In this document: positions 51,943 to 60,914 of the stretch, piece by piece | How positions within the stretch are numbered: position 1 is the first letter of the stretch | Layout of the letters: each line of letters opens with the position of its first letter | Origin: Gammaproteobacteria bacterium | Lineage (GTDB): Bacteria; Pseudomonadota; Gammaproteobacteria; HK1 | NCBI GenBank assembly: GCA_022826505.1 | Contig: JAJDUQ010000262.1 | Coordinates: forward strand, 33,850-97,849 | Direction of reading: 5' to 3' | DNA: 64,000 bases | Made by a program: the position numbers and the translations under genes | The notes under the pieces: model-generated | The model's input: only the letters and a program-made list of their open reading frames with translations | What the model was told of the DNA's origin: nothing | The model's database searches: none

Positions 51943-53321
51943 CGACGAGGATGGAATCCGGGCCGGTTCCGGTCCATCGGTTCAGGGAGTCGGCCTACCA
52001 TGGCTATGGAGCCCGGCAGTCCGGCGCGGCCGACGAAGAGCTGACCCGCGTCGGCCCCGGCACCCCGTGCGGGGAGTACCTGCGACGGTTCTGGCATCCG
52101 GTGGCGCTGTCGTGCGAACTCGCCGAGATGCCGGTCGCGATCCGAATCCTGGGCGAGGACCTGGTGGCGTTCCGTGACGGCGAGAACCGCGTCGGCCTCG
52201 TGCACCGGCGCTGCCCGCACCGCCGGGCCTCGCTCGAGTACGGCACGTGCCGGACTCGCGGAATCCGGTGCTGCTACCACGGCTGGCACTTCGACGTCGA
52301 CGGCACCCTGCTCGATGCACCGGGCCAGCCGCCGGCGGCCCAGGAGCGGCTGAAGCGCCGGATCCGTCTGGGCGCATACCCCGCCTTCGAGCACCGGGGC
52401 CTGGTGTTCGCCTGGCTCGGCCCGCCGGAGGAGATGGCGGAGTTTCCCGTCTACGATGCCTTCGAGCTGCCGGACATGGAGATGGTGCCCTACCGGGCGC
52501 CGTTTCGATGCAACTGGCTCCAGGTCCTCGACGCCATTCTCGATCCCATCCACACGAGCTTCCTGCACTCCAGCATCAGCCGCGAGCAGTTCTCCGCCGG
52601 CTTCGGCGAGGTCGGCCGAATCGACTTCTTCGACCGGGCCGCATGGATGATGGGAACCAATACCCGACGGGTCGGCGACAACGTCTGGTTCCGGGTCAAC
52701 GAGCTGGTGCTGCCGAACTTCACCCAGGCCGGGGCCGCGTTCGCGGCGGACGGCACGCGGCGGCGCTACTACGGGCGTTCCTCCTTCGTGCGCTGGGTGG
52801 TGCCCGTCGACGACGAGAACACCACCGCCCTCGCCTGGGCCTGCTTCGGAGAGCGGGGCGACCCCCCGGCGTGGAACACGCCCGAGGGGCCGGAGCTGAT
52901 CGAGCAGGGCGAAGTCTTCGACCGCCCCTACGAGCAGCGCCAGCGCTTCCCGGGCGATGCGGAGGCGGTCGAAGGCATGGGCCGCATCACCGTGCACGAC
53001 GAGGAGAATCTGGCTCCGAGCGACAAGGGCGTCGCGCTCATGCGCCGCCGGCTGCGCGAGCAGATCGCGGCGGTCGCGGCCGGGGAGCGCCCGCTTCGGG
53101 TCACCGACCTCGCCTCCCGTCCGATACCGACCTACGGCGGAGACACGGTACTGATGCTTCCGCGCGACGGGGATGCGGACGAATCCGAGCGCTTCAGCCG
53201 GCTCGCGCACGCCTTCATGCGGATGCAGTACGACGCCGACGGGCTGCCCGAATCCGAAAGGGTCGCGTTCGTGACCGAGCGCCTGAAGGCGCTGGAGGCG
53301 AACCGCGGCGCCGTCGGATGA
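51939..53321 (+). CDS. Rieske oxygenase (phthalate dioxygenase-like), first paralogue
   Basis: A 460-residue Rieske-domain oxygenase: VGPGTPCGEYLRRFWHPVAL, then CPHRRASLEYG and CCYHGWHFD for the [2Fe-2S] cluster, and LDPIHTSFLH for the catalytic iron. The phthalate-type family acts on aromatic acids or N-/O-methyl groups. It is coupled to the upstream Rieske gene (ATGA overlap), which is unusual: two different oxygenase subunits in one operon. A close paralogue lies at 57620-58981. Confidence 0.87.
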   Translation: MTTRMESGPVPVHRFRESAYHGYGARQSGAADEELTRVGPGTPCGEYLRRFWHPVALSCELAEMPVAIRILGEDLVAFRDGENRVGLVHRRCPHRRASLEYGTCRTRGIRCCYHGWHFDVDGTLLDAPGQPPAAQERLKRRIRLGAYPAFEHRGLVFAWLGPPEEMAEFPVYDAFELPDMEMVPYRAPFRCNWLQVLDAILDPIHTSFLHSSISREQFSAGFGEVGRIDFFDRAAWMMGTNTRRVGDNVWFRVNELVLPNFTQAGAAFAADGTRRRYYGRSSFVRWVVPVDDENTTALAWACFGERGDPPAWNTPEGPELIEQGEVFDRPYEQRQRFPGDAEAVEGMGRITVHDEENLAPSDKGVALMRRRLREQIAAVAAGERPLRVTDLASRPIPTYGGDTVLMLPRDGDADESERFSRLAHAFMRMQYDADGLPESERVAFVTERLKALEANRGAVG

Positions 53322-53350
53322 TGGGCGGCGTATTCGAACCGGCTATCGAG

Positions 53351-53683
53351 TCAGGCCACGATCGCGCGCAGGCGGGCGAGCACCTCATCCATGATCGGCT
53401 CCGGGACGGATTCGAGGCGTTTCCCGTTTCTGGCAGCGAAATCGAGCGTGCGCGGCTGGTCGCAGCGGATCACGCCGGTCGTCCGGGTGCCCGCGTCGTC
53501 GAGCGAAACCGTGAAACCGCGCCGGCGTGCGAAGCTCCCGCCGCTGGTGACGGGCACGACGACCGGCGTCCCGGTCAGCTCGTTGAACGGTGCGGGGGAA
53601 ACGATCACGACCGGCCGGGTCCCCCGCTGTTCATGCCCTGCCGTGGGATCGAGGCTGACGAGCCAGATCTCGCCCCGCCGCAT
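53351..53683 (-). CDS. mazF: MazF/PemK-type endoribonuclease toxin
   Basis: A 110-residue MazF toxin: MRRGEIWLVSLDPTAGHEQRG, then RPVVIVSPAPFNELTG and PVTSGGSF, with RTTGVIRCDQPRTLDF in the C-terminal half. All strands of the fold are present. It abuts the antitoxin gene with a 1-base overlap. It cleaves mRNA at short sequence motifs; the motif is unknown. Confidence 0.9.
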   Translation of the reverse strand: MRRGEIWLVSLDPTAGHEQRGTRPVVIVSPAPFNELTGTPVVVPVTSGGSFARRRGFTVSLDDAGTRTTGVIRCDQPRTLDFAARNGKRLESVPEPIMDEVLARLRAIVA

Positions 53684-53940
53684 TACAGCAATTCGTTGCC
53701 GACCGGGCGGGCGTCGAGCCAGGCCCGGTCCCCGTCGTCGGCCGGGGCGGCCTCGTCACATTGCGCCAGAAGCTCGTCGAGAGAGTAGCTCGGACGGGTC
53801 CTCGGCGCCACGATCAGGCGGCCGTCCTCGATTCCGATATCGACCCTGGTGCCGATGCCGAGATTGAGGAGATCGAGGAGCGCCGGGGGCACCGCGAGCA
53901 TGACGGAACCGCCGACCTTGCGAAGACTTGTTGAATGCAT
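53683..53940 (-). CDS. mazE: MazE-like (AbrB-fold) antitoxin
   Basis: An 85-residue antitoxin: TSLRKVGGSVMLAVPPALLD and NLGIGTRVDIGIEDGRLIV form the AbrB/MazE swapped-hairpin fold, followed by an acidic tail. A GAGGAA-type ribosome site precedes the ATG at 53940. It is paired with mazF and likely binds the inverted repeat at 53955-53972. Confidence 0.88.
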   Translation of the reverse strand: MHSTSLRKVGGSVMLAVPPALLDLLNLGIGTRVDIGIEDGRLIVAPRTRPSYSLDELLAQCDEAAPADDGDRAWLDARPVGNELL

Positions 53941-53954
53941 GGGCGCTTCCTCTT

Positions 53955-53994
53955 GTTATATGGGAGTATAACTACCACCGTCCCGCAACGGCAA
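53955..53994 (-). promoter_or_regulatory. Promoter/operator of mazEF
   Basis: A perfect inverted repeat GTTATA-TGGGAG-TATAAC (53955-53972) overlaps a minus-strand -10 TATACT (53965-53970). A TTGCCG -35 (53989-53994) lies 18 bases further upstream. The start codon of mazE is 15 bases from the repeat. This is a typical autoregulated antitoxin operator. Confidence 0.55.
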
Positions 53995-54095
53995 TCGACG
54001 CACAGCCGCACGAGTGCGTGAATGCGGGAATCCACCGGTCCGGCTCTTCGTGGCAAGCTCGGGGCCGTCCACCGACCGAGGAACTCCAGCGAGCC

Positions 54096-55106
54096 ATGCG
54101 CGTCCACGTCAAGAACAATCATGCCTCTCCCGAGACGTTTCCACCTACCCCGGAAGGCGAGGCGGTGTTCACCATCACCCGGGAACGCTTCGACGACGCC
54201 GCGGCCCGGTATCCCCACGTCGCGCGGCATCTCGACGTGTGCATCGACTGGGACCTCGAGCACTTCGCGGACTCGATGCGCACCGCCGAGGTGCTGGTGT
54301 GCTGGGATCTGCCGACCGCGAACCTCGCACGGGTCGCGCCGAACCTGCGCCTGATCCACGTCATCGGCGCCGGGGTGGAGCACCTGTGCCCCATGGACTG
54401 GGTGCCCCCCGGGGTCACCGTCGTCAACAACCGGGGCGCGCACGCGGACAAGGCGGGCGAATACGGGCTCATGGCGGTGCTGATGCTGCACAACCGGCTG
54501 CCCGCCATCATCGGCAACCAGCAGCGGGCGCGCTGGGAGTCGCTGTATTCGACGCCGATCGGGGGGAAGACGGTGCTCGTGATCGGCACCGGCAGCATCG
54601 GCGCCGCGGTCGCACGCCGGTGCCGGACGCTCGGCATGCACGCAATCGGGGTATCCCGCCACGGCCACCCGCTCGATGCGGTCGACGAGACGCACACCCC
54701 GGATCGCCTCGACGATCTCCTCCCGCGGGCGGACTTCGTGTTCGTCGCGGTCCCGCTCACGCCGGAGACCCGCAACCTGCTCGATCGGCGCCGGCAGGGA
54801 CTGATGAGGCGGGGCGCGGGCGTGGTGAACGTCGGCCGGGCGGCGACGGTGGACTACGACGCGCTCGCCGCCAATCTTCGAAGCGGGCACCTCTCGGGCG
54901 CGGTGCTCGACGTCTTCGACCCCGAGCCGCTGCCTCCCGGCTCGCCTCTGTGGGGCCTCCCGAACCTCGTCGTCACCCCGCACGTGTCCGCCGACGACGG
55001 CGACTCCTACGTCCCCCTCACCCTGGAGTTCGTCTTCCGCAACCTCGAGCGGCTGCTCGATGGCAGGCCGCTCGTGAACGTAGTGCGGCCGGAGCTCGGG
55101 TATTGA
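54096..55106 (+). CDS. D-2-hydroxyacid dehydrogenase family protein
   Basis: A 336-residue NAD(P)-dependent dehydrogenase. The cofactor fold is VLVIGTGSIGAAVARRC near residue 163. The substrate and catalytic part has VNVGRAATVDYDAL (Arg) and VVTPHVSADDG (His). The Glu of the catalytic triad is expected in DVFDPEPLP. It would reduce a 2-oxoacid or oxidise a D-2-hydroxyacid. The start at 54096 (MRVHVKNNHAS) was chosen; the in-frame codon at 53928 overlaps mazE. It is flanked by unrelated genes. Confidence 0.85.
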   Translation: MRVHVKNNHASPETFPPTPEGEAVFTITRERFDDAAARYPHVARHLDVCIDWDLEHFADSMRTAEVLVCWDLPTANLARVAPNLRLIHVIGAGVEHLCPMDWVPPGVTVVNNRGAHADKAGEYGLMAVLMLHNRLPAIIGNQQRARWESLYSTPIGGKTVLVIGTGSIGAAVARRCRTLGMHAIGVSRHGHPLDAVDETHTPDRLDDLLPRADFVFVAVPLTPETRNLLDRRRQGLMRRGAGVVNVGRAATVDYDALAANLRSGHLSGAVLDVFDPEPLPPGSPLWGLPNLVVTPHVSADDGDSYVPLTLEFVFRNLERLLDGRPLVNVVRPELGY

Positions 55107-55379
55107 TGCGCGGAGCGTAGCCGGCGAGGCCGCACTCTTGCGGGGGTTTGCATGCGACCGCGGGATGGCTCCCGGAACCGCGGGCCAATCGACCTTCGGT
55201 GTCCGGCAGATTCGCCGTTGTCGATCTCGGGCAGGAGAGGCAGTCCTCTGTCGCCCCATTGACTTCCCCGGGCCGGCGACGGATCGTCGTTTGCGAGTCA
55301 TCGGCTCGGGCGGGCGAGGCGCCCGCGCTTTGAGCAGAGGCCTCCCGCACGGCTCGGCCCGCCACACAAGGATTCCGGA

Positions 55380-56606
55380 GTGGAACAGGACTCCCTCTCT
55401 ACCGGAAGCCCGGCCGGACGGCAGCCGGCAAGCACCGTCTTCCTCGCCTTCCTGGCGCTCGGACTGACCTCGTTCGGAGGACCGGTGGCCCACATCGGCT
55501 ACTTCCGCGAGGCGTTCGTGGTCCGCCGGCGATGGTTGGACGAGCGTGGGTACGCGGACCTCGTGGCGCTGTGCCAGATGCTGCCCGGTCCCACCTCGAG
55601 CCAGGTCGGCATCGGGATCGGGCTCACCAAGGCGGGATTCGCGGGAGCGGTGGCGGCCTGGGTCGGCTTCACCGCGCCGTCGGCGATCCTGCTCATCGCG
55701 CTCGGCTACGGCGTGGTGGCGTTCGACGACGTGATGCCCGCCGGTCTCCTGCACGGTCTCGGCGCCGTGGTCGTCGCGGTGGTGGCCCAGGCGGTGTGGG
55801 GGATGGCGCGGACGCTCTGCCCCGATGCTCCCCGGTTCACCATCGCGGTGCTTGCCGCCGCCGCGGTGCTCGGCATCGGCGGGTCCGCAACGCAGGTGGC
55901 GGTGATCGCCGCCGGGGGCCTCGTGGGGTTCCTGTGCCTGCGAGACGAAGACTCACCGCCGACCGGCCCCGGACGGACCGCGCCCGTATCGATGATCGCC
56001 ATGGCGTCGCTGGCCCTGTTCTTCCTCCTGCTCGTCCTGCTGCCGGTGGCGGCCTCGACCTGGCCGTCGCAGGCGCTCGCGCTCGCCGACAGCTTCTACC
56101 GCTCCGGCTCCCTCGTCTTCGGCGGCGGCCACGTGGTGCTGGCGCTGCTGAAGGCGGAGGTCCTGCCGACGGGCTGGGTGCCGGAGGACGTCTTCCTGGC
56201 CGGCTACGGCGCCGCCCAGGCGGTACCGGGGCCGCTGTTCACCTTCTCCGCGTATCTCGGCACCGTGATGGAAACGCCGCCCGGGGGATGGGTGGGCGGG
56301 CTCATCTGTCTCGGCGCCATCTTCGTGCCTTCCTTCCTGCTGGTCATCGGCACCCTGCCCTGTTGGAATGCGCTCAGCCGCCAGGAGTCGGCCCGCCGGG
56401 CGATGCTCGGCGTGAACGCCGCCGTCGTCGGCCTGCTCCTCGCCGCCCTCTACGACCCGGTGTGGACCAGTGGCGTCCGCTCCGCCGGTGATTTCGTCCT
56501 CGCCCTCGCCGCATTCGCCCTGCTCGTGTCCTGGAAGCTGCCACCGTGGCTGGTGGTGATTCTCGGGGCGGTTGCCGGATGGGGGGGCGAGATTTTTCTC
56601 GCGTAG
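55380..56606 (+). CDS. chrA: Chromate transporter family protein (ChrA, two-domain)
   Basis: A 408-residue membrane protein with the duplicated ChrA architecture. The first half has GLTSFGGPVAHIGYFREAFV and QMLPGPTSSQVG. The second half has GSLVFGGGHVVLALLKAEV and AVPGPLFTFSAYLG. About ten to twelve hydrophobic segments are visible. ChrA proteins export chromate or sulphate-like anions. The start is a GTG (55380), and 273 bases without a recognised gene precede it. Confidence 0.9.
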   Translation: MEQDSLSTGSPAGRQPASTVFLAFLALGLTSFGGPVAHIGYFREAFVVRRRWLDERGYADLVALCQMLPGPTSSQVGIGIGLTKAGFAGAVAAWVGFTAPSAILLIALGYGVVAFDDVMPAGLLHGLGAVVVAVVAQAVWGMARTLCPDAPRFTIAVLAAAAVLGIGGSATQVAVIAAGGLVGFLCLRDEDSPPTGPGRTAPVSMIAMASLALFFLLLVLLPVAASTWPSQALALADSFYRSGSLVFGGGHVVLALLKAEVLPTGWVPEDVFLAGYGAAQAVPGPLFTFSAYLGTVMETPPGGWVGGLICLGAIFVPSFLLVIGTLPCWNALSRQESARRAMLGVNAAVVGLLLAALYDPVWTSGVRSAGDFVLALAAFALLVSWKLPPWLVVILGAVAGWGGEIFLA

Positions 56607-56679
56607 CACCGGAAGCACGCTGTCCGGCCGAATCGGAGACTCTCTCCGCCTCCGCGGACGGAGCGTATCGGGCAACGGC

Positions 56680-56934
56680 TCAATAGGCTTGAGCGCGATG
56701 CGCTACCCGATTGATCACGATGATTCGGGCGTCGGGATCGTAGACAAAGAAGACGCGCCAGCTTCCGACGCGAAGCCGCAAATCGCCGTTGCTTCGTCCT
56801 TTCAGGCGCTTGACGTCTCCCGCCCCCGTACGCGCATGACGCTCGACGGCTTCCACGATGCGCCGCCGCGTCGACTCGTCAAGTCGCTTCAGGTCACGAA
56901 TCGCCCGGGACGTATAGGCGATCGGATTGTTCAG
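56680..56934 (-). CDS. RelE-type toxin with a non-standard start
   Basis: An 84-residue RelE-superfamily toxin, ending AHRAQAY. It reads NNPIAYTSRAIRDLKRLDES, then RRIVEAVERHARTGAGDVKRL and LRLRVGSWRVFFVYDPDARI. No ATG, GTG or TTG precedes the domain. The only candidate is a CTG at 56934 that overlaps the antitoxin stop (CTGA), so translation would depend on coupling. The fold is otherwise intact. Either a rare CTG start is used or the start codon has been lost by mutation. Confidence 0.68.
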   Translation of the reverse strand: MNNPIAYTSRAIRDLKRLDESTRRRIVEAVERHARTGAGDVKRLKGRSNGDLRLRVGSWRVFFVYDPDARIIVINRVAHRAQAY

Positions 56935-57194
56935 AGCCCGAGTTCCTGCCTGGCCTCATCCGAACCCGTCAGTCGACCCGCCCTGATGTCCTCCCATCCT
57001 TCGTCCAGAAGGCGCCGACCTTCCGCGCTCAACTCCTGTTCTTCCTCAGGGACCGACATCAGGTACAGGAGGTAAGGATCTCCGCGGCTCGTCAGGAACT
57101 CCAGGAAGCGGGTCGCCGCTGGTATCTCGTCACCCGGCAGCCGCTCCGCGAGTTGCAGCAACCGACTCCTGTCGCACACACCCATACCTGCCAT
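56931..57194 (-). CDS. Antitoxin of the RelE-type pair
   Basis: An 87-residue protein with SRLLQLAERLPGDEIPAATR, then FLTSRGDPYLLYLMSVPEEE and EGRRLLDEGWEDIRAGR, an acidic helical antitoxin shape. It is directly upstream of and coupled to the RelE-type toxin. The start is uncertain: ATG at 57194 or 57185. In-frame sequence further upstream (to 57296) overlaps the decayed mazF region. Confidence 0.65.
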   Translation of the reverse strand: MAGMGVCDRSRLLQLAERLPGDEIPAATRFLEFLTSRGDPYLLYLMSVPEEEQELSAEGRRLLDEGWEDIRAGRLTGSDEARQELGL

Positions 57195-57236
57195 CGCGTC
57201 CGATTCCTTCCACTGTGTTCGGGTCGAGCTTATCAC

Positions 57237-57345
57237 GAGCACCTCGCAATCCGATTTTGCAGCGCTCTCGGCGCAGAGCATTCGAAGCCCCTGCACGACC
57301 TGCCTTGCTCGACGAACTGTTCTCGCCGGATTGGGAGATCACCAT
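57237..57345 (-). pseudogene. Decayed MazF-type toxin remnant
   Basis: The frame begins MVISQSGE at 57345, overlapping the end of the RHH antitoxin exactly as MazF partners of this antitoxin type do. It then loses the expected WWADL continuation. A later stretch in another frame (APRALQNRIARCS) faintly recalls the RPV.V.QN.. core. It is interpreted as a frameshifted, deleted toxin. Confidence 0.35.
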
Positions 57346-57575
57346 TCGACACGATCGAGGGCGAGCCGGCCGGAGGCTGCCAGAAACGCATCGTTCTCGT
57401 CGCCCAACTCGTCGCACACTCGGTTCATCGTGTCCGTCACCTCGTCTGGTGCGTGGCGCGCGACGTATTCGTCGAGCGCCGCCGCGTACACCTCGCTCCG
57501 CGAACGCCGATGACGGCGTGCGAGGCGCTCCGCACGCTTGAAGATTTCATCGGGAATCGACACCACCGTCTTCAT
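57339..57575 (-). CDS. Ribbon-helix-helix antitoxin without an intact toxin
   Basis: A 78-residue antitoxin: MKTVVSIPDEIFKRAERLAR and RRSRSEVYAAALDEYVARHA, ending ALDRVEW, as is typical of RHH antitoxins of MazF toxins. The downstream toxin is decayed, so this gene is an orphan. Retaining an antitoxin after toxin loss is common and may protect against related toxins. The start is the ATG at 57575. Confidence 0.8.
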   Translation of the reverse strand: MKTVVSIPDEIFKRAERLARRHRRSRSEVYAAALDEYVARHAPDEVTDTMNRVCDELGDENDAFLAASGRLALDRVEW

Positions 57576-57619
57576 ACCGCGAGCAAGAACAACCACCGCG
57601 CGTGGCCCGTGCATGACTG

Positions 57620-58981
57620 TCAGGCCCGCAAGTCCGTCCCCAGCCAATCCCGCACCCGCCGCTCGATCTCCGAGCGGCGGGCGGCGCGTTCGAGGTCCAT
57701 GGTCTCGTGGACGATGCGTCCGATCTCCCGGCCCATGACCCGCTGCAGCTCGATGTCGTCGCGGTTGGTGGGAGGCACGCGCACGATGACGTCGCCGGCC
57801 ATGGTCGGTACCTGCCCGTCCGGGCCTCGCCGGTGCTGTGGCGGCTCCTTGCCATCGGCGAGGTCGCGGACCGCCTGGCGCAGCATGCGGCGGTACATCG
57901 CCACCCCCTTGTCGGTGGTCGCGAGCCGCTCGTCGGCGTGCACCGTGATCGGACCCTGGGAGATCTGGGCCTCGTAGTCGCCGGGCATCGCCTGACCCTC
58001 TTCGTAGGAGCGTTCGACGCCGGTCTGTCCGACGAAGTCCACCTTGTTCAGCCCCACTTTCGAGCGGTCGCCCTTGCCGTCGAGGTCGAGCTCTCCGCCG
58101 AAGTGGCGGTACGCGATGATCCGGCAGTGCGTATCGTCCACCGGCACCGTCCACTTGGTGATGCCCACCCCGGGAAAGAACTTCTCGCGGTCCGGGTTCT
58201 GGTAGATGTCCGGCGGCTGCGCGATGGCCGGGAGCAGGACCTCGGCGGTGCGCACCCAAATGAAGTCCTCCCAGCGGCGCACGTTGGTGAGATAGATCCC
58301 GGTGCGGTCCTCGAACGGATGCCACTCGACCACCGGCATCGCGCCCCAGGCCGGGTTGAAGTGCGCGCGGGTCACCCGGGTGTGCAGGAAGACGCTGTGG
58401 AAGGGATCCATCGGGTTCTCGGCCACCTGGAGCCAGTTGCACGGGTACTCGATGAGGTAGGGCACGAGCTCGACACCCGGCAGCGAGAAGGTGTCGAACG
58501 TCGGGAACTCGGGCACGAGCGCCGGTGGGCCGAGCCAGGCGAAGACCAGTCCGGCGAGTTCCCGCGCGGGATAGGCGCCGTGGCAGAGCTTGCGGGGGAT
58601 TGGGCTGTTCTCCGGCTCTCCGGGCGCTTCCAGGATGGTGCCGTCCACGTCGAACAGCCAGCCGTGATAGCAGCAGCGGATGCCGCGTTCGGAGACGATT
58701 CCGTACTCCAGCGACGCCCGGCGGTGGCTGCAATGCTTGTGCAGCAGGCCGATCCGCCCGGACAGATCCCGAAACAGGACCAGCTCTTCGCCGAGGACCC
58801 TGACGACGATGGGCCGCTCCCCGATCTGCTCGGTCATCGCGACCGGCAGCCAGTAGCGCCTGAAGTACTCCCCGCACGGCGTTCCGGGCCCGGTGTGGGT
58901 CAGCTCGGGGTCCTCACGAGCGTCGGAGACGCGGTGGTATCCGTTGTAGCGCAGTGCAAGCTGCTCGGCATTCGCGGTCAT
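57620..58981 (-). CDS. Rieske oxygenase (phthalate dioxygenase-like), second paralogue
   Basis: A 453-residue Rieske oxygenase paralogous to 51939-53321: TGPGTPCGEYFRRYWLPVAM, then CSHRRASLEYG with CCYHGWLFD for the [2Fe-2S] cluster and MDPFHSVFLH for the iron site. It is the last gene of a polar amino acid ABC transporter operon, 22 bases after the ATPase gene. The imported compound, or its deacylated product, is thus a good candidate substrate. No reductase gene is in the operon. Confidence 0.88.
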   Translation of the reverse strand: MTANAEQLALRYNGYHRVSDAREDPELTHTGPGTPCGEYFRRYWLPVAMTEQIGERPIVVRVLGEELVLFRDLSGRIGLLHKHCSHRRASLEYGIVSERGIRCCYHGWLFDVDGTILEAPGEPENSPIPRKLCHGAYPARELAGLVFAWLGPPALVPEFPTFDTFSLPGVELVPYLIEYPCNWLQVAENPMDPFHSVFLHTRVTRAHFNPAWGAMPVVEWHPFEDRTGIYLTNVRRWEDFIWVRTAEVLLPAIAQPPDIYQNPDREKFFPGVGITKWTVPVDDTHCRIIAYRHFGGELDLDGKGDRSKVGLNKVDFVGQTGVERSYEEGQAMPGDYEAQISQGPITVHADERLATTDKGVAMYRRMLRQAVRDLADGKEPPQHRRGPDGQVPTMAGDVIVRVPPTNRDDIELQRVMGREIGRIVHETMDLERAARRSEIERRVRDWLGTDLRA

Positions 58982-59003
58982 GTCGGTGGTCCGTCAACGT
59001 ACG

Positions 59004-59747
59004 TCAGTGCGACAGGATCTGGCTCAGGAAGAGCTTGGTGCGCTCGCTGTCGGGGTTGGCGAAGAACTTCTCCGGTGGGGCGGACTCGACGATCCTGCCC
59101 TCGTCCATGAACACCATCTCGTCGGCGACGGTGCGGGCGAAGCCCATTTCGTGAGTGACCACGATCATCGTCATGCCGCTTTGGGCCAGATCGATCATCA
59201 CGTCCAGGACCTCCTTGATCATCTCGGGGTCGAGCGCCGAGGTCGGCTCGTCGAACAGCATCACCTTCGGCTTCATGCACAGCGACCGCGCAATGGCCAC
59301 CCGCTGCTGCTGGCCGCCGGAGAGCTGGCCCGGGTACTTCTCCGCCTGCTCCGGAATCCTCACCCGCTCGAGGTACTCCATCGCCCGGTTCCGCGCCTCC
59401 GACTTCGACATGCCACGCGCCTTGGTGGGGCCGAGCATGCAGTTCTCCAGCACCGTCAGGTGGGGAAACAGGTTGAACTGCTGGAACACCATGCCGACCT
59501 CGCGACGGACCGCGGCCACGTTCTTGGTGTCGTCGTCGAGCTCCTGGCCGTCGACCACGATGCGCCCTTCCTGGTGCTCCTCGAGCCGGTTGATGCAGCG
59601 GATCACGGTGGACTTGCCGGAGCCGGAGGGACCACAGACCACTACCCGCTCGCGCTCGCGAATGGTCAGATTGATGTCCTTGAGCACGTGGAAGTCGCCG
59701 AACCACTTGTTGACCCCTTCGAGCTCGATCACCACGTTGCCGGTCAT
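59004..59747 (-). CDS. Polar amino acid ABC transporter ATP-binding protein (GlnQ/AapP type)
   Basis: A 247-residue ATPase: Walker [10 protein letters not shown] near residue 38, signature [15 protein letters not shown] near 142 and Walker [16 protein letters not shown] near 164. The H-loop is VVTHEMGF near 198. It belongs to the polar amino acid uptake (PAAT) class. It follows the deacylase gene by 113 bases and precedes the Rieske gene. Confidence 0.93.
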   Translation of the reverse strand: MTGNVVIELEGVNKWFGDFHVLKDINLTIRERERVVVCGPSGSGKSTVIRCINRLEEHQEGRIVVDGQELDDDTKNVAAVRREVGMVFQQFNLFPHLTVLENCMLGPTKARGMSKSEARNRAMEYLERVRIPEQAEKYPGQLSGGQQQRVAIARSLCMKPKVMLFDEPTSALDPEMIKEVLDVMIDLAQSGMTMIVVTHEMGFARTVADEMVFMDEGRIVESAPPEKFFANPDSERTKLFLSQILSH

Positions 59748-59860
59748 CCGTTTATCCTCTCCTGGACGCCTCGAGGCGCCGCGATATTTGCATTTGAGCC
59801 AAATTCTTGCGACTTCCCGGGATCGCGGGCCTCGTTGATTGGAGGCGAAGCCTCGCTGGC

Positions 59861-60898
59861 TCATGCCGGCCCGACCGAGGCCCGCAGCGCGGCCTCGTCG
59901 ACGGGCTCGCCGACGTGGAAGAGATAGTCGCCGCGGATCGCGCGCGCCGGCACCCGGCGGCACACGACGACCCCGTCGGCGGAAAAACGCGCCTCGGCGG
60001 CCTCGCGCTCGGGGTCGTCCGCCGGATGCACGATGGCGGCGAGATCGCCCGCCTTCACCTCGTCGCCGAGCCGCACGCGCGGCTCGAACAGCCCGTCCAT
60101 CGGAGCGGCGACGAAGTCGCGCCGATCGCGCGTGCGCAAGAATCGCGTCGGCGCGGCGGGCGGCGCAAGGTCGGATTTCAGGACGCCGACGTGGGCAAGC
60201 CACCGCCGCGTCCCCGCCTCCCCCACCTCCAGGGCGTCGAGCCCCACCGTCCCGCCGCCGCCCAGCTCGGTCGCGAGATTCACCACGCCGTGCCGATCCG
60301 CCGCCCCGGAGAGCGAGCGCGGGTCCGCGGTGGAGGAGACGACCGCGGTCACCGGCGCGCCGAACGCCCGCACCGCATCGATCTTGGCCGCCATCAGGTC
60401 CCGGTTGCCGCCCATCACGAGGTATGCGCACGGCAGGTACTCCGACATCTTGCCGCCGGAATGCAGATCCAGTGCCGCGTCGCACATCGGCATCAGCACC
60501 GTCTCCACCCAGTGCGCGATGGCGAAGGTCGGGGTGCCGCCCGCATCTCCCGGATAGGCCCGGTTCATGTTGCCGCCGTCGATGGGCGACACCCGCGTGT
60601 CCTCGACCACCGCCGGGTAGTTCAGCGCCGGCATGACGATCAGCCGGCCGGACACCCGCTCCGGGTCCAGCTCGCGGATGAGCCGCCGGGCGATGATCTT
60701 GCCCTCGTGCTCGTCGCCGTGGTTGCCGGCGGTGACGAGCGCGGTGGGCCCGCGTCCGTTGCCGATGCAGGCAATCGGCACCGGAATGACCCCGTAGGCG
60801 TGGCGGTTGTTCGAATGCCGGACCTCGAGCCAGCCCGCCCGCCGTCCGGGGGCTTCCAGGTCGATGCTGCAGTGAATCCGGGTCGTCTCCGTACTCAT
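59861..60898 (-). CDS. Succinylglutamate desuccinylase/aspartoacylase-family deacylase (DoeB/EutE-like)
   Basis: A 345-residue zinc-dependent amidohydrolase of the AstE/aspartoacylase family. [12 protein letters not shown] gives the His and Glu zinc ligands near 57-60, and ALDLHSGG the second His near 142. Its closest functional relatives are N-acetyl-diaminobutyrate deacylases (DoeB/EutE) of ectoine breakdown. It lies between the permease and ATPase genes of the amino acid importer, so it probably removes an acyl group from the imported compound. Other ectoine genes are absent in the window, so the exact substrate is open. Confidence 0.87.
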   Translation of the reverse strand: MSTETTRIHCSIDLEAPGRRAGWLEVRHSNNRHAYGVIPVPIACIGNGRGPTALVTAGNHGDEHEGKIIARRLIRELDPERVSGRLIVMPALNYPAVVEDTRVSPIDGGNMNRAYPGDAGGTPTFAIAHWVETVLMPMCDAALDLHSGGKMSEYLPCAYLVMGGNRDLMAAKIDAVRAFGAPVTAVVSSTADPRSLSGAADRHGVVNLATELGGGGTVGLDALEVGEAGTRRWLAHVGVLKSDLAPPAAPTRFLRTRDRRDFVAAPMDGLFEPRVRLGDEVKAGDLAAIVHPADDPEREAAEARFSADGVVVCRRVPARAIRGDYLFHVGEPVDEAALRASVGPA

Positions 60899-60914
60899 GT
60901 CGTCGCCACCCTCT

